The notes beneath the pieces were generated by a model. That model saw only the letters and a program-made list of their open reading frames with translations. It was not told the origin of the DNA and did no database searches. Positions 31,415 through 40,656 of a DNA stretch of 64,000 bases are shown piece by piece; within the stretch, counting starts at the first letter, position 1; each line of letters starts with the position of its first letter. The DNA comes from Streptomyces sp. NWU339. Its GTDB lineage: Bacteria; Actinomycetota; Actinomycetes; Streptomycetales; Streptomycetaceae. Both the position numbers and the translations under genes were made by a program. The stretch lies in assembly GCF_003143855.1 (NCBI RefSeq), contig NZ_QFRK01000020.1:149-64148 (forward strand), read 5' to 3'.

Positions 31415-34246
31415 TCAGGGCTTGAGCAGCAGCGTGTTGCTGGTGCTGCCCTCGACCGCCTTGTCCGAGTACGCCCACTCGAGCAGTTCGCCCTCGGCCC
31501 ACTTGCCCGTCTGGTCGACGTAGTGGGAGTCGTAGGCGTGGCCGGAGGCGCCGGTGAGGTTGATCCACCGCGACTTGTCGAGGTCACCGAGGTTGACCAC
31601 CATCCGCATCGACGGCACCCACACCACCCCGTAGCCGCCCGCGGCGTTCCAGCCGGTCGCGTTGACCGTGGCCTCACCGCCGCCGAGCTTCCAGGGGCCG
31701 CGGTTGAGGACGTACTGCAGGAAGTCGGGGCCGGAGGTGCCCAGGGTCTGGTTCTTCAGGAACAGGCGGTGCAGCCGGCCCCAGCTCCAGGTGTCGATGT
31801 CCTTGCCGAGCTTGGCGGTGAGCTCCCAGCGGGCGTCGACCATGGCGCGCTTGAACAACTCGTCGCGGTTCTCCGCGCCGTCGCGGGAGCCCGCCTCCGG
31901 AGTCGTCCACCAGTCGCTGTCCTCCTTCTCCATCAGCGTGCGGACCACCTCGAACCAGCGGTCACCGCCGTCAGGCTGGGCCTGGTCGGCCTCGCGCATG
32001 CCGCACTCGCGCACCTTGGCGCTCTCGTCGGCGGGCCCGGTGGGATTGACCGGGTCGACCCACAGGCACTGGCCCTTGACCCGCAGCTCCTTGGGCAGCT
32101 TGTGACTGAAGGCGAGCTTGAGGACGTTGCGCCAGACGGAGTTGAAGTAGGCGGCGGCCGCGGAGTCGGCGTCCTGGGTGTAGTCCCAGCCCTCCAGCAG
32201 CTTCTGCGCCTTGCGGACCTCCGGGTCCTCAATGTCGATCTTGAGCAGTTCGGGCACCAGCAGCTTGGCTATACCGCTGCTGTTGTCGAGCTGCATCTGC
32301 CGCATGTCGTCGGTGGAGAGCTTGCCGCCGTCCTTGATCTTCGACTGGATCAGGTCGTTGATCCGCTGGCTGCGGGCGCCGTAGCCCCAGTCGGTGGTCA
32401 GGTTGTACGGGTACGCCTCGGGGTCGACCACGGCCTGGTTGGCGGTGACGATGTAGCCGCGGTCGGGGTCGAACTCGTAGGGCAGCGCGTCCTGGTCGAC
32501 CCAGCCGGTCCAGCGGTACTTCGAGTCCCAGCCGGGCGCCGGGACGGAACCGTTGTGGTTCTTCGCACGGGTGGGGATCCTCCCCGGCAGGGTGTAGCCG
32601 ATGTGGCCCTCGGTGTCCGCGTAGACGAGGTTCTGCGAGGGCACCTCGAAGAGGGTGGCCGCCTTGCGGAAGTCGTCCCAGTCCTTCGCGCGGTTCATCG
32701 CGAAGACGGCGTCCATGGTGCGGCCCGCCTCCAGCGCGGTCCAGCGCAGCGAGACGCCGTAGCCGTCGCCCCGGTCGGGCGCGGCGGAGTCGACGGCGGC
32801 CTTCTTCCCGGTCCGCACCAGGTCGGGGGAGCGGTCGGAGAGCAGCGGGCCGTTCTTGGTCTCCCTGACGACGATCTTCCGCGGCGCGCCGCCGGCGACC
32901 TTGATGGTCTCCTCGCGCGCCTCGAAGGGCACCACCTTGCCGTCGTACTGGTAGCCCTCGCCGGTGATCTTCTCCAGGTAGAGGTCGGTGACGTCGACAC
33001 CGGAGTTGGTCAGGCCCCAGGCGACGTCCGCGTTGTGTCCGATGACCACGCCGGGCATGCCCGCGAAGGTGAAGCCGGTGACGTCGTACTGGCACGTGGC
33101 GGAGACGCTGCGGCAGTGCAGGCCCATCTGGTACCAGACGGACGGCAGCGCGGCCGACAGGTGCGGGTCGTTGGCCAGCAGCGGCTCACCGGTGATGGTG
33201 TGCTCGCCGGAGACCACCCAGGAGTTGGAGCCGATGCCGTCGCCGTTGACGCCGACGGCCGTGGGCAGGTTCTGCAGGACCTCCTGGAGGCCCGAGAGCT
33301 GGCCCTCCAGACCGTCCGCGGTACCGGCGGTCCCGGACGCGCCCTCCACACCGCCGGTGCCCGTGCCGACGTCCGTACCCGTCCCCGTGCCCGGGTCGGT
33401 GCCCGTGCCGTCGCCGATTCCGGTTCCGGTCCCGTCACCCGTGCCGCTCTCGCCGCCGCCCGACTCGTAGGCCCGGGTCAGCTCGTTGTACTGGCCCTCC
33501 TGGACCACCGGCTTGTTCCGGCCGTACGGATACGCCGGGTACAGGTCGGCGATCTGCTCGGGGCCCAGGCGGCTGGTCATCAGGGCGCGGTCGATCTCGT
33601 CCTGCATGTTGCCGCGCAGGTCCCAGGCCATCGCCTTCAGCCAGGCCACGGAGTCCACCGGGGTCCACGGCCCGGGCGTGTAGTCGTTGGTGAAGCCCAG
33701 CGCCGCGTACTCCAGGGAGATGTCCGCGCCCTCCTTGCCCTCCAGGTAGGCGTTGACCCCCTTGGCGTAGGCGTCGAGGTACTTCTTCGTGGCGGGGGAG
33801 AGCTTCTTCTCGTACTCCTGCTTCGCGACCCGGTCCCAGCCCAGGGTGCGCAGGAACTCGTCGTTCTTGATCTGGCTCTTGCCGAACATCTCCGACAGGC
33901 GCCCGGAGGTCATGTGCCGGCGCACGTCCATCTCGTAGAACCGGTCCTGCGCCTGGACGTAGCCCTGCGCCATGAACAGGTCCTCGTCGGAGGAGGCGTA
34001 GATCTGCGGGATGCCGTGGCCGTCACGTTTGACGTCGACGGGGCCCGACAGGCCCTTGAGCGTGATCGATCCCTTGGTCTGCGGGAAGGAGGCGCGCACG
34101 GTGCCGATCGACCAGTACGCCCCGTAGGCGACACCGCCGATCAGGGCCAGCACCAGGACGAATACGAGCAGACGGGCCTTTCGCCCCTTTTTCCTGCCGG
34201 ACTTGCCGGGTTGCTGACCCGTGGAGGCGGTGGTGTCGGTGGGCAT
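31415..34246 (-). CDS. Penicillin-acylase-family N-terminal nucleophile hydrolase
   Basis: This 943-aa autoprocessing hydrolase starts with a basic cytoplasmic tail and one membrane segment ('LLVFVLVLALIGGVAYGAYW', about residues 27-46), so it is exported and perhaps anchored. The alpha-chain part has 'VKRDGHGIPQIYASSDEDLF'. The beta chain should begin at Ser of 'GSNSWVVSGEHT' (about residue 340), the Ntn nucleophile exposed by self-cleavage; 'NDPHLSAALPSVWYQ' follows. Just before it is a Gly/Thr/Asp repeat of about 35 residues. Family members cleave amides, including acyl-homoserine lactones and beta-lactam side chains; the substrate is unknown. The ATG at 34246 has AAGGA upstream. Confidence 0.9.
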   Translation of the reverse strand: MPTDTTASTGQQPGKSGRKKGRKARLLVFVLVLALIGGVAYGAYWSIGTVRASFPQTKGSITLKGLSGPVDVKRDGHGIPQIYASSDEDLFMAQGYVQAQDRFYEMDVRRHMTSGRLSEMFGKSQIKNDEFLRTLGWDRVAKQEYEKKLSPATKKYLDAYAKGVNAYLEGKEGADISLEYAALGFTNDYTPGPWTPVDSVAWLKAMAWDLRGNMQDEIDRALMTSRLGPEQIADLYPAYPYGRNKPVVQEGQYNELTRAYESGGGESGTGDGTGTGIGDGTGTDPGTGTGTDVGTGTGGVEGASGTAGTADGLEGQLSGLQEVLQNLPTAVGVNGDGIGSNSWVVSGEHTITGEPLLANDPHLSAALPSVWYQMGLHCRSVSATCQYDVTGFTFAGMPGVVIGHNADVAWGLTNSGVDVTDLYLEKITGEGYQYDGKVVPFEAREETIKVAGGAPRKIVVRETKNGPLLSDRSPDLVRTGKKAAVDSAAPDRGDGYGVSLRWTALEAGRTMDAVFAMNRAKDWDDFRKAATLFEVPSQNLVYADTEGHIGYTLPGRIPTRAKNHNGSVPAPGWDSKYRWTGWVDQDALPYEFDPDRGYIVTANQAVVDPEAYPYNLTTDWGYGARSQRINDLIQSKIKDGGKLSTDDMRQMQLDNSSGIAKLLVPELLKIDIEDPEVRKAQKLLEGWDYTQDADSAAAAYFNSVWRNVLKLAFSHKLPKELRVKGQCLWVDPVNPTGPADESAKVRECGMREADQAQPDGGDRWFEVVRTLMEKEDSDWWTTPEAGSRDGAENRDELFKRAMVDARWELTAKLGKDIDTWSWGRLHRLFLKNQTLGTSGPDFLQYVLNRGPWKLGGGEATVNATGWNAAGGYGVVWVPSMRMVVNLGDLDKSRWINLTGASGHAYDSHYVDQTGKWAEGELLEWAYSDKAVEGSTSNTLLLKP

Positions 34247-34387
34247 CGCTGTCCTTGCTGTCCTTACGCGAGCGGCAGGGCGGGCTGTGCTTTTAACTGA
34301 GCGCTGGGGCAACGATAGGCGCAGGGCCCCGCGCCGCTTGACGCGGAGTCGGGAACCAGCCCGGACGGACGTTCGATGATGCCAGGC

Positions 34388-34450
34388 GAACGCGTCAAGA
34401 ACGCGTCAAGAGTTAGGTAAGGTAACGAAGCGGTTCGCCGCGAACGCGTC
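34388..34450. repeat. Three GAACGCGTC repeats in a divergent promoter region
   Basis: GAACGCGTCAA stands twice in direct tandem (34388-34398 and 34399-34409), and GAACGCGTC recurs at 34442. Each contains the palindrome ACGCGT. The repeats lie between the acylase and antiporter starts. Confidence 0.55.
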
Positions 34451-34490
34451 GGCTCCCCGCGCCCCGCAGCCGAGGTCGGGCGCGCCGCGC

Positions 34491-36020
34491 GTGAGCCAGG
34501 GAAGGGAACGGCCGCTGACTGTCCACCACCTCAACCAGCTCCTGCTCCTCTGCTCGCTGGTCCTGCTCGTCGCCGTCGCAGCGGTCCGGATCTCCTCGCG
34601 CAGCGGGCTCCCCAGCCTGCTCGTCTATCTCGGCATCGGCATCGCCATGGGCCAGGACGGCATCGGCGGCGTCCAGTTCAACAGTGCCGAGCTGACGCAG
34701 GTCTTCGGGTACGCGGCCCTGGTGGTGATCCTGGCCGAGGGCGGTCTGGGCACCAAGTGGACCGAGATCAGACCCGTCCTGCCCGTCTCCGCCGCACTCG
34801 CGACCGTCGGCGTCGCGGTGAGCGTCGGGGTCACCGCGACGGCCGCGCACTTCCTGGTCGGGCTGGAGTGGCGGCAGGCGCTCATCATCGGCGCGGTGGT
34901 GTCCTCGACCGACGCGGCGGCCGTCTTCTCCGTGCTGCGGCGCATTCCGCTCCCCCCGCGCGTGGCGGGCACGCTGGAGGCCGAGTCCGGTTTCAACGAC
35001 GCCCCGGTGGTCATCCTGGTGCTCGCCTTCTCCACGGCCGGCCCGATCGAGCACTGGTACGTCCTGCTCGGCGAGATCACCCTGGAGCTGGCCATCGGCG
35101 CCGTCATCGGACTCGCGGTGGGCTGGCTGGGCGCCTGGGGGCTCAGACATGTGGCGCTGCCCGCCTCCGGCCTCTACCCGATCGCCGTCATGGCCATCGC
35201 CGTCACCGCCTACGCGGCGGGCGCCATGGCCCACGGCAGCGGCTTCCTCGCCGTCTACCTCGCCTCGATGGTGCTGGGCAACGCCAGACTGCCGCACTGG
35301 CCCGCCACCCGCGGATTCGCCGAGGGGCTCGGCTGGATCGCCCAGATCGGCATGTTCGTCCTGCTCGGGCTGCTGGTCTCCCCGCACGAACTGGGCGACG
35401 ACGTGGTGCCCGCGCTGCTCATCGGGCTGGCCCTGACCGTGGTGGCCCGTCCGCTGAGCGTCGTGCTGTGCCTGCTGCCGTTCCGGGTGCCCTGGCAGGA
35501 GCAGACGCTGATGTCGTGGGCGGGGCTGCGCGGCGCCGTACCCATCATCCTGGCGACGATTCCGATGGTGGAGGGCGTCGAGGGCAGCCGGAGGCTCTTC
35601 AACATCGTCTTCGTCCTGGTCGTCGTCTACACCCTCGTCCAGGGCCCGACCCTGCCGTGGCTGGCCGGCAAGCTGCGTCTCGGCACGGGTGCGGAGGCCG
35701 CCGACCTGGGCATCGAGTCGGCGCCCCTGGAGCGGCTGCGCGGGCATCTGCTGTCGGTCGACATCCCGGAGGAGTCGAAGATGCACGGCGTGGAGGTCGC
35801 CGAACTCCGGCTGCCGAAGGGGGCGGCCGTCACACTCGTCGTGCGCGGGGGCACCTCGTTCGTCCCGCTGCCGACGACGATGCTGCGGCACGGGGACGAG
35901 CTCCTCGTCGTCACCACCGACCCGGTCCGGGACGCCGCCGAACGCCGCCTGCGCGCGGTGGGCCAGGGCGGCAAACTGGCCGGCTGGCTGGGGGCCGACG
36001 GCGAGGGTCCGGAGCGCTGA
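34491..36020 (+). CDS. Potassium/proton antiporter, CPA1 type with RCK_C domain
   Basis: This 509-aa integral membrane exchanger has about twelve membrane segments (residues 18-400). They include 'TDAAAVFSVLRRIPLPPRVA', with the Asp-containing ion site, then 'TLEAESGFNDAPVVILVLAF'. A cytoplasmic RCK_C/TrkA-C domain follows (about residues 420-490: 'MHGVEVAELRLPKGAAVTLV'). The layout matches NhaP2/CvrA-like K+/H+ antiporters. The start is uncertain: GTG at 34491 is used, but CTG at 34515 (LTVHHLNQLL) sits at a good distance from GGAAGGGAA and fits relatives better. Confidence 0.87.
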   Translation: MSQGRERPLTVHHLNQLLLLCSLVLLVAVAAVRISSRSGLPSLLVYLGIGIAMGQDGIGGVQFNSAELTQVFGYAALVVILAEGGLGTKWTEIRPVLPVSAALATVGVAVSVGVTATAAHFLVGLEWRQALIIGAVVSSTDAAAVFSVLRRIPLPPRVAGTLEAESGFNDAPVVILVLAFSTAGPIEHWYVLLGEITLELAIGAVIGLAVGWLGAWGLRHVALPASGLYPIAVMAIAVTAYAAGAMAHGSGFLAVYLASMVLGNARLPHWPATRGFAEGLGWIAQIGMFVLLGLLVSPHELGDDVVPALLIGLALTVVARPLSVVLCLLPFRVPWQEQTLMSWAGLRGAVPIILATIPMVEGVEGSRRLFNIVFVLVVVYTLVQGPTLPWLAGKLRLGTGAEAADLGIESAPLERLRGHLLSVDIPEESKMHGVEVAELRLPKGAAVTLVVRGGTSFVPLPTTMLRHGDELLVVTTDPVRDAAERRLRAVGQGGKLAGWLGADGEGPER

Positions 36021-36314
36021 CACGCCCGTCATCCACAGGGGCACGGTCCCGCAATGCTCGGTTTCACAGGATCACAAGCCCTTGCCGCCTGTGGACACCC
36101 GCCCGCGCCAAGACGACGCCTGTACCATGCACGGAGTACCCAGATCGAACCAACTCTGCCTGACGCAGAGCTGGCGCGACCGTATGGCGGCCGGCACGCC
36201 CCGAGCTGTGGCACCCGGCATCTACCGCAGTCAGCGCAAGAGGACAGCTCTCGGCGTGCCCGAAGCCCGACCGTGAAGGGCCGCGCGCCACCAGGCGGCA
36301 GAAAGGCACGGGCC

Positions 36315-37601
36315 GTGGCATCCACGGTCACCACGTCGAAGGACCCTGCGGCCGCCTCCCGTCCGGGATACGGCCGACTGCTGCGCACCCGCGGCGCCTG
36401 GACGTTCCTGCTCCCCGGTTTCGCGGCACGCCAGCCGTTCGCGATGCTCACCATCTCCATCGTGCTGCTGGTGCAGCACACCACCGGTTCGTACGGCGCG
36501 GCCGGCGGCGTCGCGGCGGTCACCGGTGTGTCCATGGCCCTGTTCGCGCCCTTCAGCGGTCGGCTCGCCGACCGCTACGGGCAGCGCGCCGTACTCGTCC
36601 CCGGCGTTCTGCTGCACACCCTGTCCGCGCTGGCCCTGACCACGCTGGCGCTGACCGACGCCCCGCTGTGGGCGCTGTTCGCCGCGGCCGTGCCCACCGG
36701 TGCCTCGGTGCCCCAGGTCGGGCCCATGGTGCGCGCCCGCTGGGGCGTGAAGCTCAAGGGCTCCCCGCTGATGACCACCGCGGCGGCCTTCGAGTCCGTC
36801 ACCGACGAGCTGACCTTCGTCGTCGGACCGCTGCTGGCCACCGCCCTGTGCACGGGCGTGAACCCGGCCGCGGGCCTGGTGACCGAGGCCGCGCTGACCC
36901 TGGTCGGCGGCCTGCTGTTCGCCGCGCAGAAGGCCACGCAGCCCGAGGTCGCCACCGGCGGGCATGCGCGCGTGAAGCACGCCTCCGCCCTGCGCGTCCC
37001 CGGGGTGCGCGTCCTGATCGTCACCTTCCTGGGCATCGGGTCCGTCTTCGGCGGCATGCAGGTGTCGCTGGCCGCGTACACCGAGTCGATCGGCGAACCC
37101 GGCCTGAACGGCGTCCTGTACGGCGTCTTCGCCGCGGGCAACATGCTCTCCGGCATCGCCTGCGGCGCCATCGCCTGGAAGGTCGCCCCGCAGCGGCGCC
37201 TCCTCGTCGGGTACGCGGCTCTCGCGGTGACCGCGTCCGCCCTGTGGACCGCCCAGTCGTCGCTGCTCCTCGCGGGGCTCGGGCTCCTGGTCGGCATGTG
37301 CATCGCGCCCGCCCTGATCACCGGCTTCACCATGGTCGACGACCTGGTCCCGGCGGGGGCCCGCACCGAGGCCTTCACCTGGCTGACCGGCGCGGTGGCA
37401 CTCGGTCAGGCGGCCGCGGTCACGGTCTCCGGACAGTTCGAGGACCGCCTGTGGGCCGGCGCCGGTTTCCTGGTGCCGATGGGCGGCACGGTGCTCGCCC
37501 TGGTGACCCTGCTGGCGCTGCGGTCACGGCTGGTGCCGGCCCCGCACGGACGCACCGTCGCACGTGGCGTGGGTCACCGCTCGCCCGTCGCAGTGGACTG
37601 A
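36315..37601 (+). CDS. MFS transporter
   Basis: This 428-aa major facilitator has about twelve membrane helices. The loop 2-3 motif A is 'GRLADRYGQRAVLVPGVLLH' (about residue 70), and the second half begins near 'VRVLIVTFLGIGSVFGGMQV'. It has no obvious drug-class signature; the substrate is unknown. The GTG at 36315 is preceded by AGAAAGG. A 294-bp leader lies between it and the antiporter gene; I see no clear gene there. It probably has its own promoter. Confidence 0.88.
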   Translation: MASTVTTSKDPAAASRPGYGRLLRTRGAWTFLLPGFAARQPFAMLTISIVLLVQHTTGSYGAAGGVAAVTGVSMALFAPFSGRLADRYGQRAVLVPGVLLHTLSALALTTLALTDAPLWALFAAAVPTGASVPQVGPMVRARWGVKLKGSPLMTTAAAFESVTDELTFVVGPLLATALCTGVNPAAGLVTEAALTLVGGLLFAAQKATQPEVATGGHARVKHASALRVPGVRVLIVTFLGIGSVFGGMQVSLAAYTESIGEPGLNGVLYGVFAAGNMLSGIACGAIAWKVAPQRRLLVGYAALAVTASALWTAQSSLLLAGLGLLVGMCIAPALITGFTMVDDLVPAGARTEAFTWLTGAVALGQAAAVTVSGQFEDRLWAGAGFLVPMGGTVLALVTLLALRSRLVPAPHGRTVARGVGHRSPVAVD

Positions 37602-37669
37602 ACACGGGGAATACGGCACTATGAATCGTCGTTTAGCACTCATCGAGTGAGAGTGCCAGGAGGAAGACA

Positions 37670-37981
37670 GTGCCCACCTACCAGTACCAGTGCACCGAGT
37701 GCGGCGAGGGCCTCGAGGCGGTGCAGAAGTTCACCGACGACGCTCTGACCGAGTGCCCGAACTGCCAGGGCCGCCTGAAGAAGGTGTTCTCGGCGGTCGG
37801 CATTGTCTTCAAGGGCTCCGGCTTCTACCGCAACGACAGCCGCGGCTCCTCGTCGAGCAGCACCCCGGCGGCGTCGAAGTCGTCCGACTCCTCGACGAGC
37901 TCGTCGTCCTCCTCGACGTCGTCGGCTTCCTCGACGTCCTCGGGCTCGTCGACCGGCTCCACCAGCACCACCGCCGCGTAA
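37670..37981 (+). CDS. FmdB-family zinc-ribbon protein
   Basis: This 103-aa protein has an N-terminal zinc ribbon with two CxxC pairs, 'YQCTECGEGLEAVQKF' and 'LTECPNCQGRLKKVF', then 'GSGFYRNDSR'. The last 45 residues are almost only Ser, Thr, Ala and Gly. The family is of unknown or regulatory function. The GTG start has an excellent AGGAGGAAG site. The Ser-rich tail is read through repetitive TCG/TCC codons. Confidence 0.92.
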   Translation: MPTYQYQCTECGEGLEAVQKFTDDALTECPNCQGRLKKVFSAVGIVFKGSGFYRNDSRGSSSSSTPAASKSSDSSTSSSSSSTSSASSTSSGSSTGSTSTTAA

Positions 37982-38081
37982 GGCCGCCTTCCCGCGGACC
38001 CCTGTCGTCGTCCGACGACGGGGTCCTCGGCGTTTTCCCGGGCGGTCCCGGGGCGTTTCCGGGGCGGTTAGGGTGCGGAGC

Positions 38082-38933
38082 ATGGCGAACATGGCGCACA
38101 AGGCGAACGCCGAGATCGGCGTGATCGGCGGCTCCGGTTTCTACTCCTTCCTCGACGATGTGACCGAGGTCCGGGTGGACACCCCGTACGGGGCGCCCAG
38201 CGACTCCCTCTTCCTCGGCGAGCTGGCCGGTCGGCGGGTCGCCTTCCTCCCCCGGCACGGGCGCGGCCACCACCTGCCGCCGCACCGGATCAACTACCGG
38301 GCCAACCTGTGGGCACTCAGGTCCGTCGGCGCCCGCCAGGTGCTCGGGCCGTGCGCGGTGGGCGGGCTGCGGCCCGAGTACGGGCCGGGGACACTGCTGG
38401 TCCCGGACCAGCTCGTGGACCGTACGAAGTCCCGGGTCGGCACGTACTTCGACGGGCTGCCGCTGCCCGACGGCACGGTGCCGAACGTCGTGCACGTGTC
38501 GCTGGCCGACCCCTACTGCCCCGTCGGCCGGGCGGCCGCCCTGAAGTCGGCGCGCGGGCGGGACTGGGAGCCGGTGGACGGCGGCACGCTGGTCGTGGTC
38601 GAGGGGCCGCGCTTCTCCACCCGCGCCGAATCGTTGTGGCACCGGGCACAGGGCTGGTCGGTGGTGGGCATGACCGGCCATCCCGAGGCGGTGCTCGCCC
38701 GTGAGCTGGAGCTCTGCTACACGTCCCTGACCCTGGTCACCGACCTCGACGCGGGCGCCGAGACCGGCGAGGGCGTCTCGCACGACGAGGTGTTGCGGGT
38801 GTTCGCGGCGAACGTGGACCGCCTGCGGGACGTGCTCTTCGACGCGGTGGCGGCGCTGCCCGCCACGGAGGAGCGGGACTGCCTGTGCACCTCGGCACTG
38901 GGCGGGATGGATCCGGGGTTCGCGCTGCCGTAG
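38082..38933 (+). CDS. mtnP: S-methyl-5'-thioadenosine phosphorylase family protein
   Basis: This 283-aa nucleoside phosphorylase splits methylthioadenosine with phosphate in methionine salvage. Hallmarks are 'EIGVIGGSGFYSFLD' (phosphate-binding Gly-Ser-Gly, residue 10), 'VAFLPRHGRGHHLPPHRINY', 'VEGPRFSTRAES' and 'GMTGHPEAVLARELELCYTS'. Substrate-specific residues cannot be settled by eye, so other purine nucleosides are possible. The ATG lies 7 nt after TAGGGT with no ribosome site, so it may be leaderless. A GC-rich 100-bp gap separates it from fmdB. Confidence 0.88.
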   Translation: MANMAHKANAEIGVIGGSGFYSFLDDVTEVRVDTPYGAPSDSLFLGELAGRRVAFLPRHGRGHHLPPHRINYRANLWALRSVGARQVLGPCAVGGLRPEYGPGTLLVPDQLVDRTKSRVGTYFDGLPLPDGTVPNVVHVSLADPYCPVGRAAALKSARGRDWEPVDGGTLVVVEGPRFSTRAESLWHRAQGWSVVGMTGHPEAVLARELELCYTSLTLVTDLDAGAETGEGVSHDEVLRVFAANVDRLRDVLFDAVAALPATEERDCLCTSALGGMDPGFALP

Positions 38934-39056
38934 GGCCGCACGTTCGGGTGAGGGAGTTTTCCACAGGGCGCGGTGTGTCCACAGGGCCCGGCGGAGAACG
39001 GCGGGAAGCCTCATCGTGGGGTGCGCAAGCCGTTCCCTCGCCGCAGGTGGTGTCCC

Positions 39057-39743
39057 GTGTCGTTCCCTCCGTCCCGTGAGTCCTCACGCCACTCCCCTAC
39101 CTCCTCTTCCTCCCCCTCCTCCCCTCCCTCCCCCTCCTCCCCTTCCTCCTCCCTCTCGGCCGGCGTCCCGCACCCGCCCCGCGCCCATGTCCCGCCCCGG
39201 TGCGCGGTGCCGCACTTCGCACCGGTGCGGGTGCGTGGCGGTCTGCTGCGGTCCGGTCGGCTCGTCCGGCACCGGCGGCGGGCCGCGGCGGTCGGCCTCG
39301 CCGTCACGGCGGTGGCGCTGGTGGCGGCGGGCCCACGGGAGACGGACCGGTCCCGCGGGCATCCGGACGGCGCTTCGGGCACGCGCGCCGCGTCGGCGTC
39401 GGCCGCCTCGGCGGACGGGTCCGCGGGAGACCGCGTCGTAGGGGCTCGGCGTGCGGGAGCCCGCGTCACGACGCCGGTGCGGATCGCCGACGCCGCCACG
39501 GTGCGGTTGTTGCGGCCGGGCGACCGGGTCGACGTCATCGCCGCCGAGGAGCGGGGCACGGGCGGTGCGGCGGGCGGTGGAGCCCGCGTGGTCGCGCGGG
39601 GAGCACGGGTCACGGAGGTGCCGGAGCCGCTGGAGGCCCCGGACGCGGGCGGGGCCCTGGTGGTGCTGTCGGTTCCACGTGCCACCGCTGCCGAGCTCGC
39701 GGGCGCGAGCGCCACGGCACGGCTGGCGGTGACGCTGTGGTGA
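39057..39743 (+). CDS. SAF/RcpC (CpaB-like) domain protein
   Basis: This 228-aa protein has a Ser/Pro-rich N-terminus and one membrane segment ('AAAVGLAVTAVALVAAG', about residues 75-92). An outside-facing region carries 'RVTTPVRIADAATVRLLRPG' and 'DRVDVIAAEE', the pattern of Flp pilus assembly CpaB/RcpC proteins. No other pilus genes are nearby, so its role is unclear. The GTG at 39057 has AGGTGG 6 nt upstream. The homopolymer-like Ser/Pro stretch (residues 12-45) is low complexity. Confidence 0.7.
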   Translation: MSFPPSRESSRHSPTSSSSPSSPPSPSSPSSSLSAGVPHPPRAHVPPRCAVPHFAPVRVRGGLLRSGRLVRHRRRAAAVGLAVTAVALVAAGPRETDRSRGHPDGASGTRAASASAASADGSAGDRVVGARRAGARVTTPVRIADAATVRLLRPGDRVDVIAAEERGTGGAAGGGARVVARGARVTEVPEPLEAPDAGGALVVLSVPRATAAELAGASATARLAVTLW

Positions 39744-39881
39744 GGGGTTCGTCGACCGTTGGCACCGCCTTCATGTCGAGCATCTCGCTCAAGGGGCCCC
39801 ACCGGGCAGATGGACGGTGCCCTGTCGTAGGTTGCGGAGCGTTCGATTCCCGGCGTCACGCATACGAGATGGAGCTCCGAG

Positions 39882-40352
39882 GTGAGCGAGAAGAACGAAC
39901 CGAGCATCTGGCAGGGCTTCAAGGCCTTCCTGATGCGCGGGAACGTCGTCGACCTGGCGGTGGCCGTGGTCATCGGCGCGGCCTTCACCAACATCGTCAA
40001 CTCGGTGGTGAAGGGCGTGATCAATCCGCTGGTCGGCGCCTTCGGCACCCAGAACCTGGACAGCTACAGCTCGTGCCTGCAGGACCCCTGCACGGGCACC
40101 GGCGACGCCGCGACGGGTATCAGGATCCTGTGGGGCTCGGTCCTCGGCTCGACGCTCCAGTTCGTGATCACGGCCGCTGTCGTCTACTTCCTGATGGTGC
40201 TGCCGATGGCTCGCTACCTGGCCCGGGTGGAGGCCCGCAGGAAGGCGAGGGAGAGCACACAGCAGGTCGTCGAGACCTCCGAGCTGGAGGTGCTCAAGGA
40301 GATCCGCGACGAGCTGGTCGCACAGCGCGGCTCGAACAACGGCGGGCGATAA
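39882..40352 (+). CDS. mscL: Large-conductance mechanosensitive channel MscL
   Basis: This 156-aa homopentameric channel opens under membrane tension to release osmolytes. The first helix reads 'FLMRGNVVDLAVAVVIGAAF' (residues 17-36), with the gate-lining pattern, followed by 'NIVNSVVKGVINPLVG'. The second helix is 'LQFVITAAVVYFLMVLPMAR' (about residues 93-112). The periplasmic loop is longer than in E. coli and holds two cysteines ('SSCLQDPCTG'). The C-terminal helix is 'VLKEIRDELV'. The GTG start has GGAG 8 nt upstream. Confidence 0.96.
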   Translation: MSEKNEPSIWQGFKAFLMRGNVVDLAVAVVIGAAFTNIVNSVVKGVINPLVGAFGTQNLDSYSSCLQDPCTGTGDAATGIRILWGSVLGSTLQFVITAAVVYFLMVLPMARYLARVEARRKARESTQQVVETSELEVLKEIRDELVAQRGSNNGGR

Positions 40353-40400
40353 CCGGCACCGGCACGCCATCCGGTCGTCGGACCGCCGGGCGGCGCCCGG

Positions 40401-40577
40401 TCAGATGTGGTGCGGCGGCTTCTCGTCGAGGAAGCGCTTCAGGTCCGAGGCGCTGTCCCCGGACGGGCGCTCGCCCCATCCCCGGTCCGTGTCGTCCGAG
40501 GACTGCTGGTCCAGCGGATCGTCGAAGACCAGCGCGGGCTTCGGCTCGCGCGGCCGGGGTTCGGGGGCGGTGCTCAT
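40401..40577 (-). CDS. Short conserved hypothetical protein
   Basis: This 58-aa acidic, proline-rich protein starts MSTAPEPRPREPKPALVFDD and contains 'DLKRFLDEKPPHH' at the end. The ATG is 6 nt after TACTCT, a leaderless arrangement. Good third-position GC and a clean start support a real gene. No domain is recognised. Confidence 0.65.
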   Translation of the reverse strand: MSTAPEPRPREPKPALVFDDPLDQQSSDDTDRGWGERPSGDSASDLKRFLDEKPPHHI

Positions 40578-40656
40578 ACCCCCAGAGTACGGCCTCGCCG
40601 TTCCCCTCCTCCGTCGGTGACCGCGCGGGAGGAGCGCCCTGCACGAGACTGGCGCC

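Noticed and set aside
31343..34300. 985-residue rightward frame opposite the acylase
   Set aside because: Longest antisense frame, but the acylase has clear active-site motifs and this frame has none.
36128..36276. 49-residue frame MHGVPRSNQLC... before the MFS gene
   Set aside because: No ribosome site, mixed third-position use and no conservation that can be judged; probably leader sequence.
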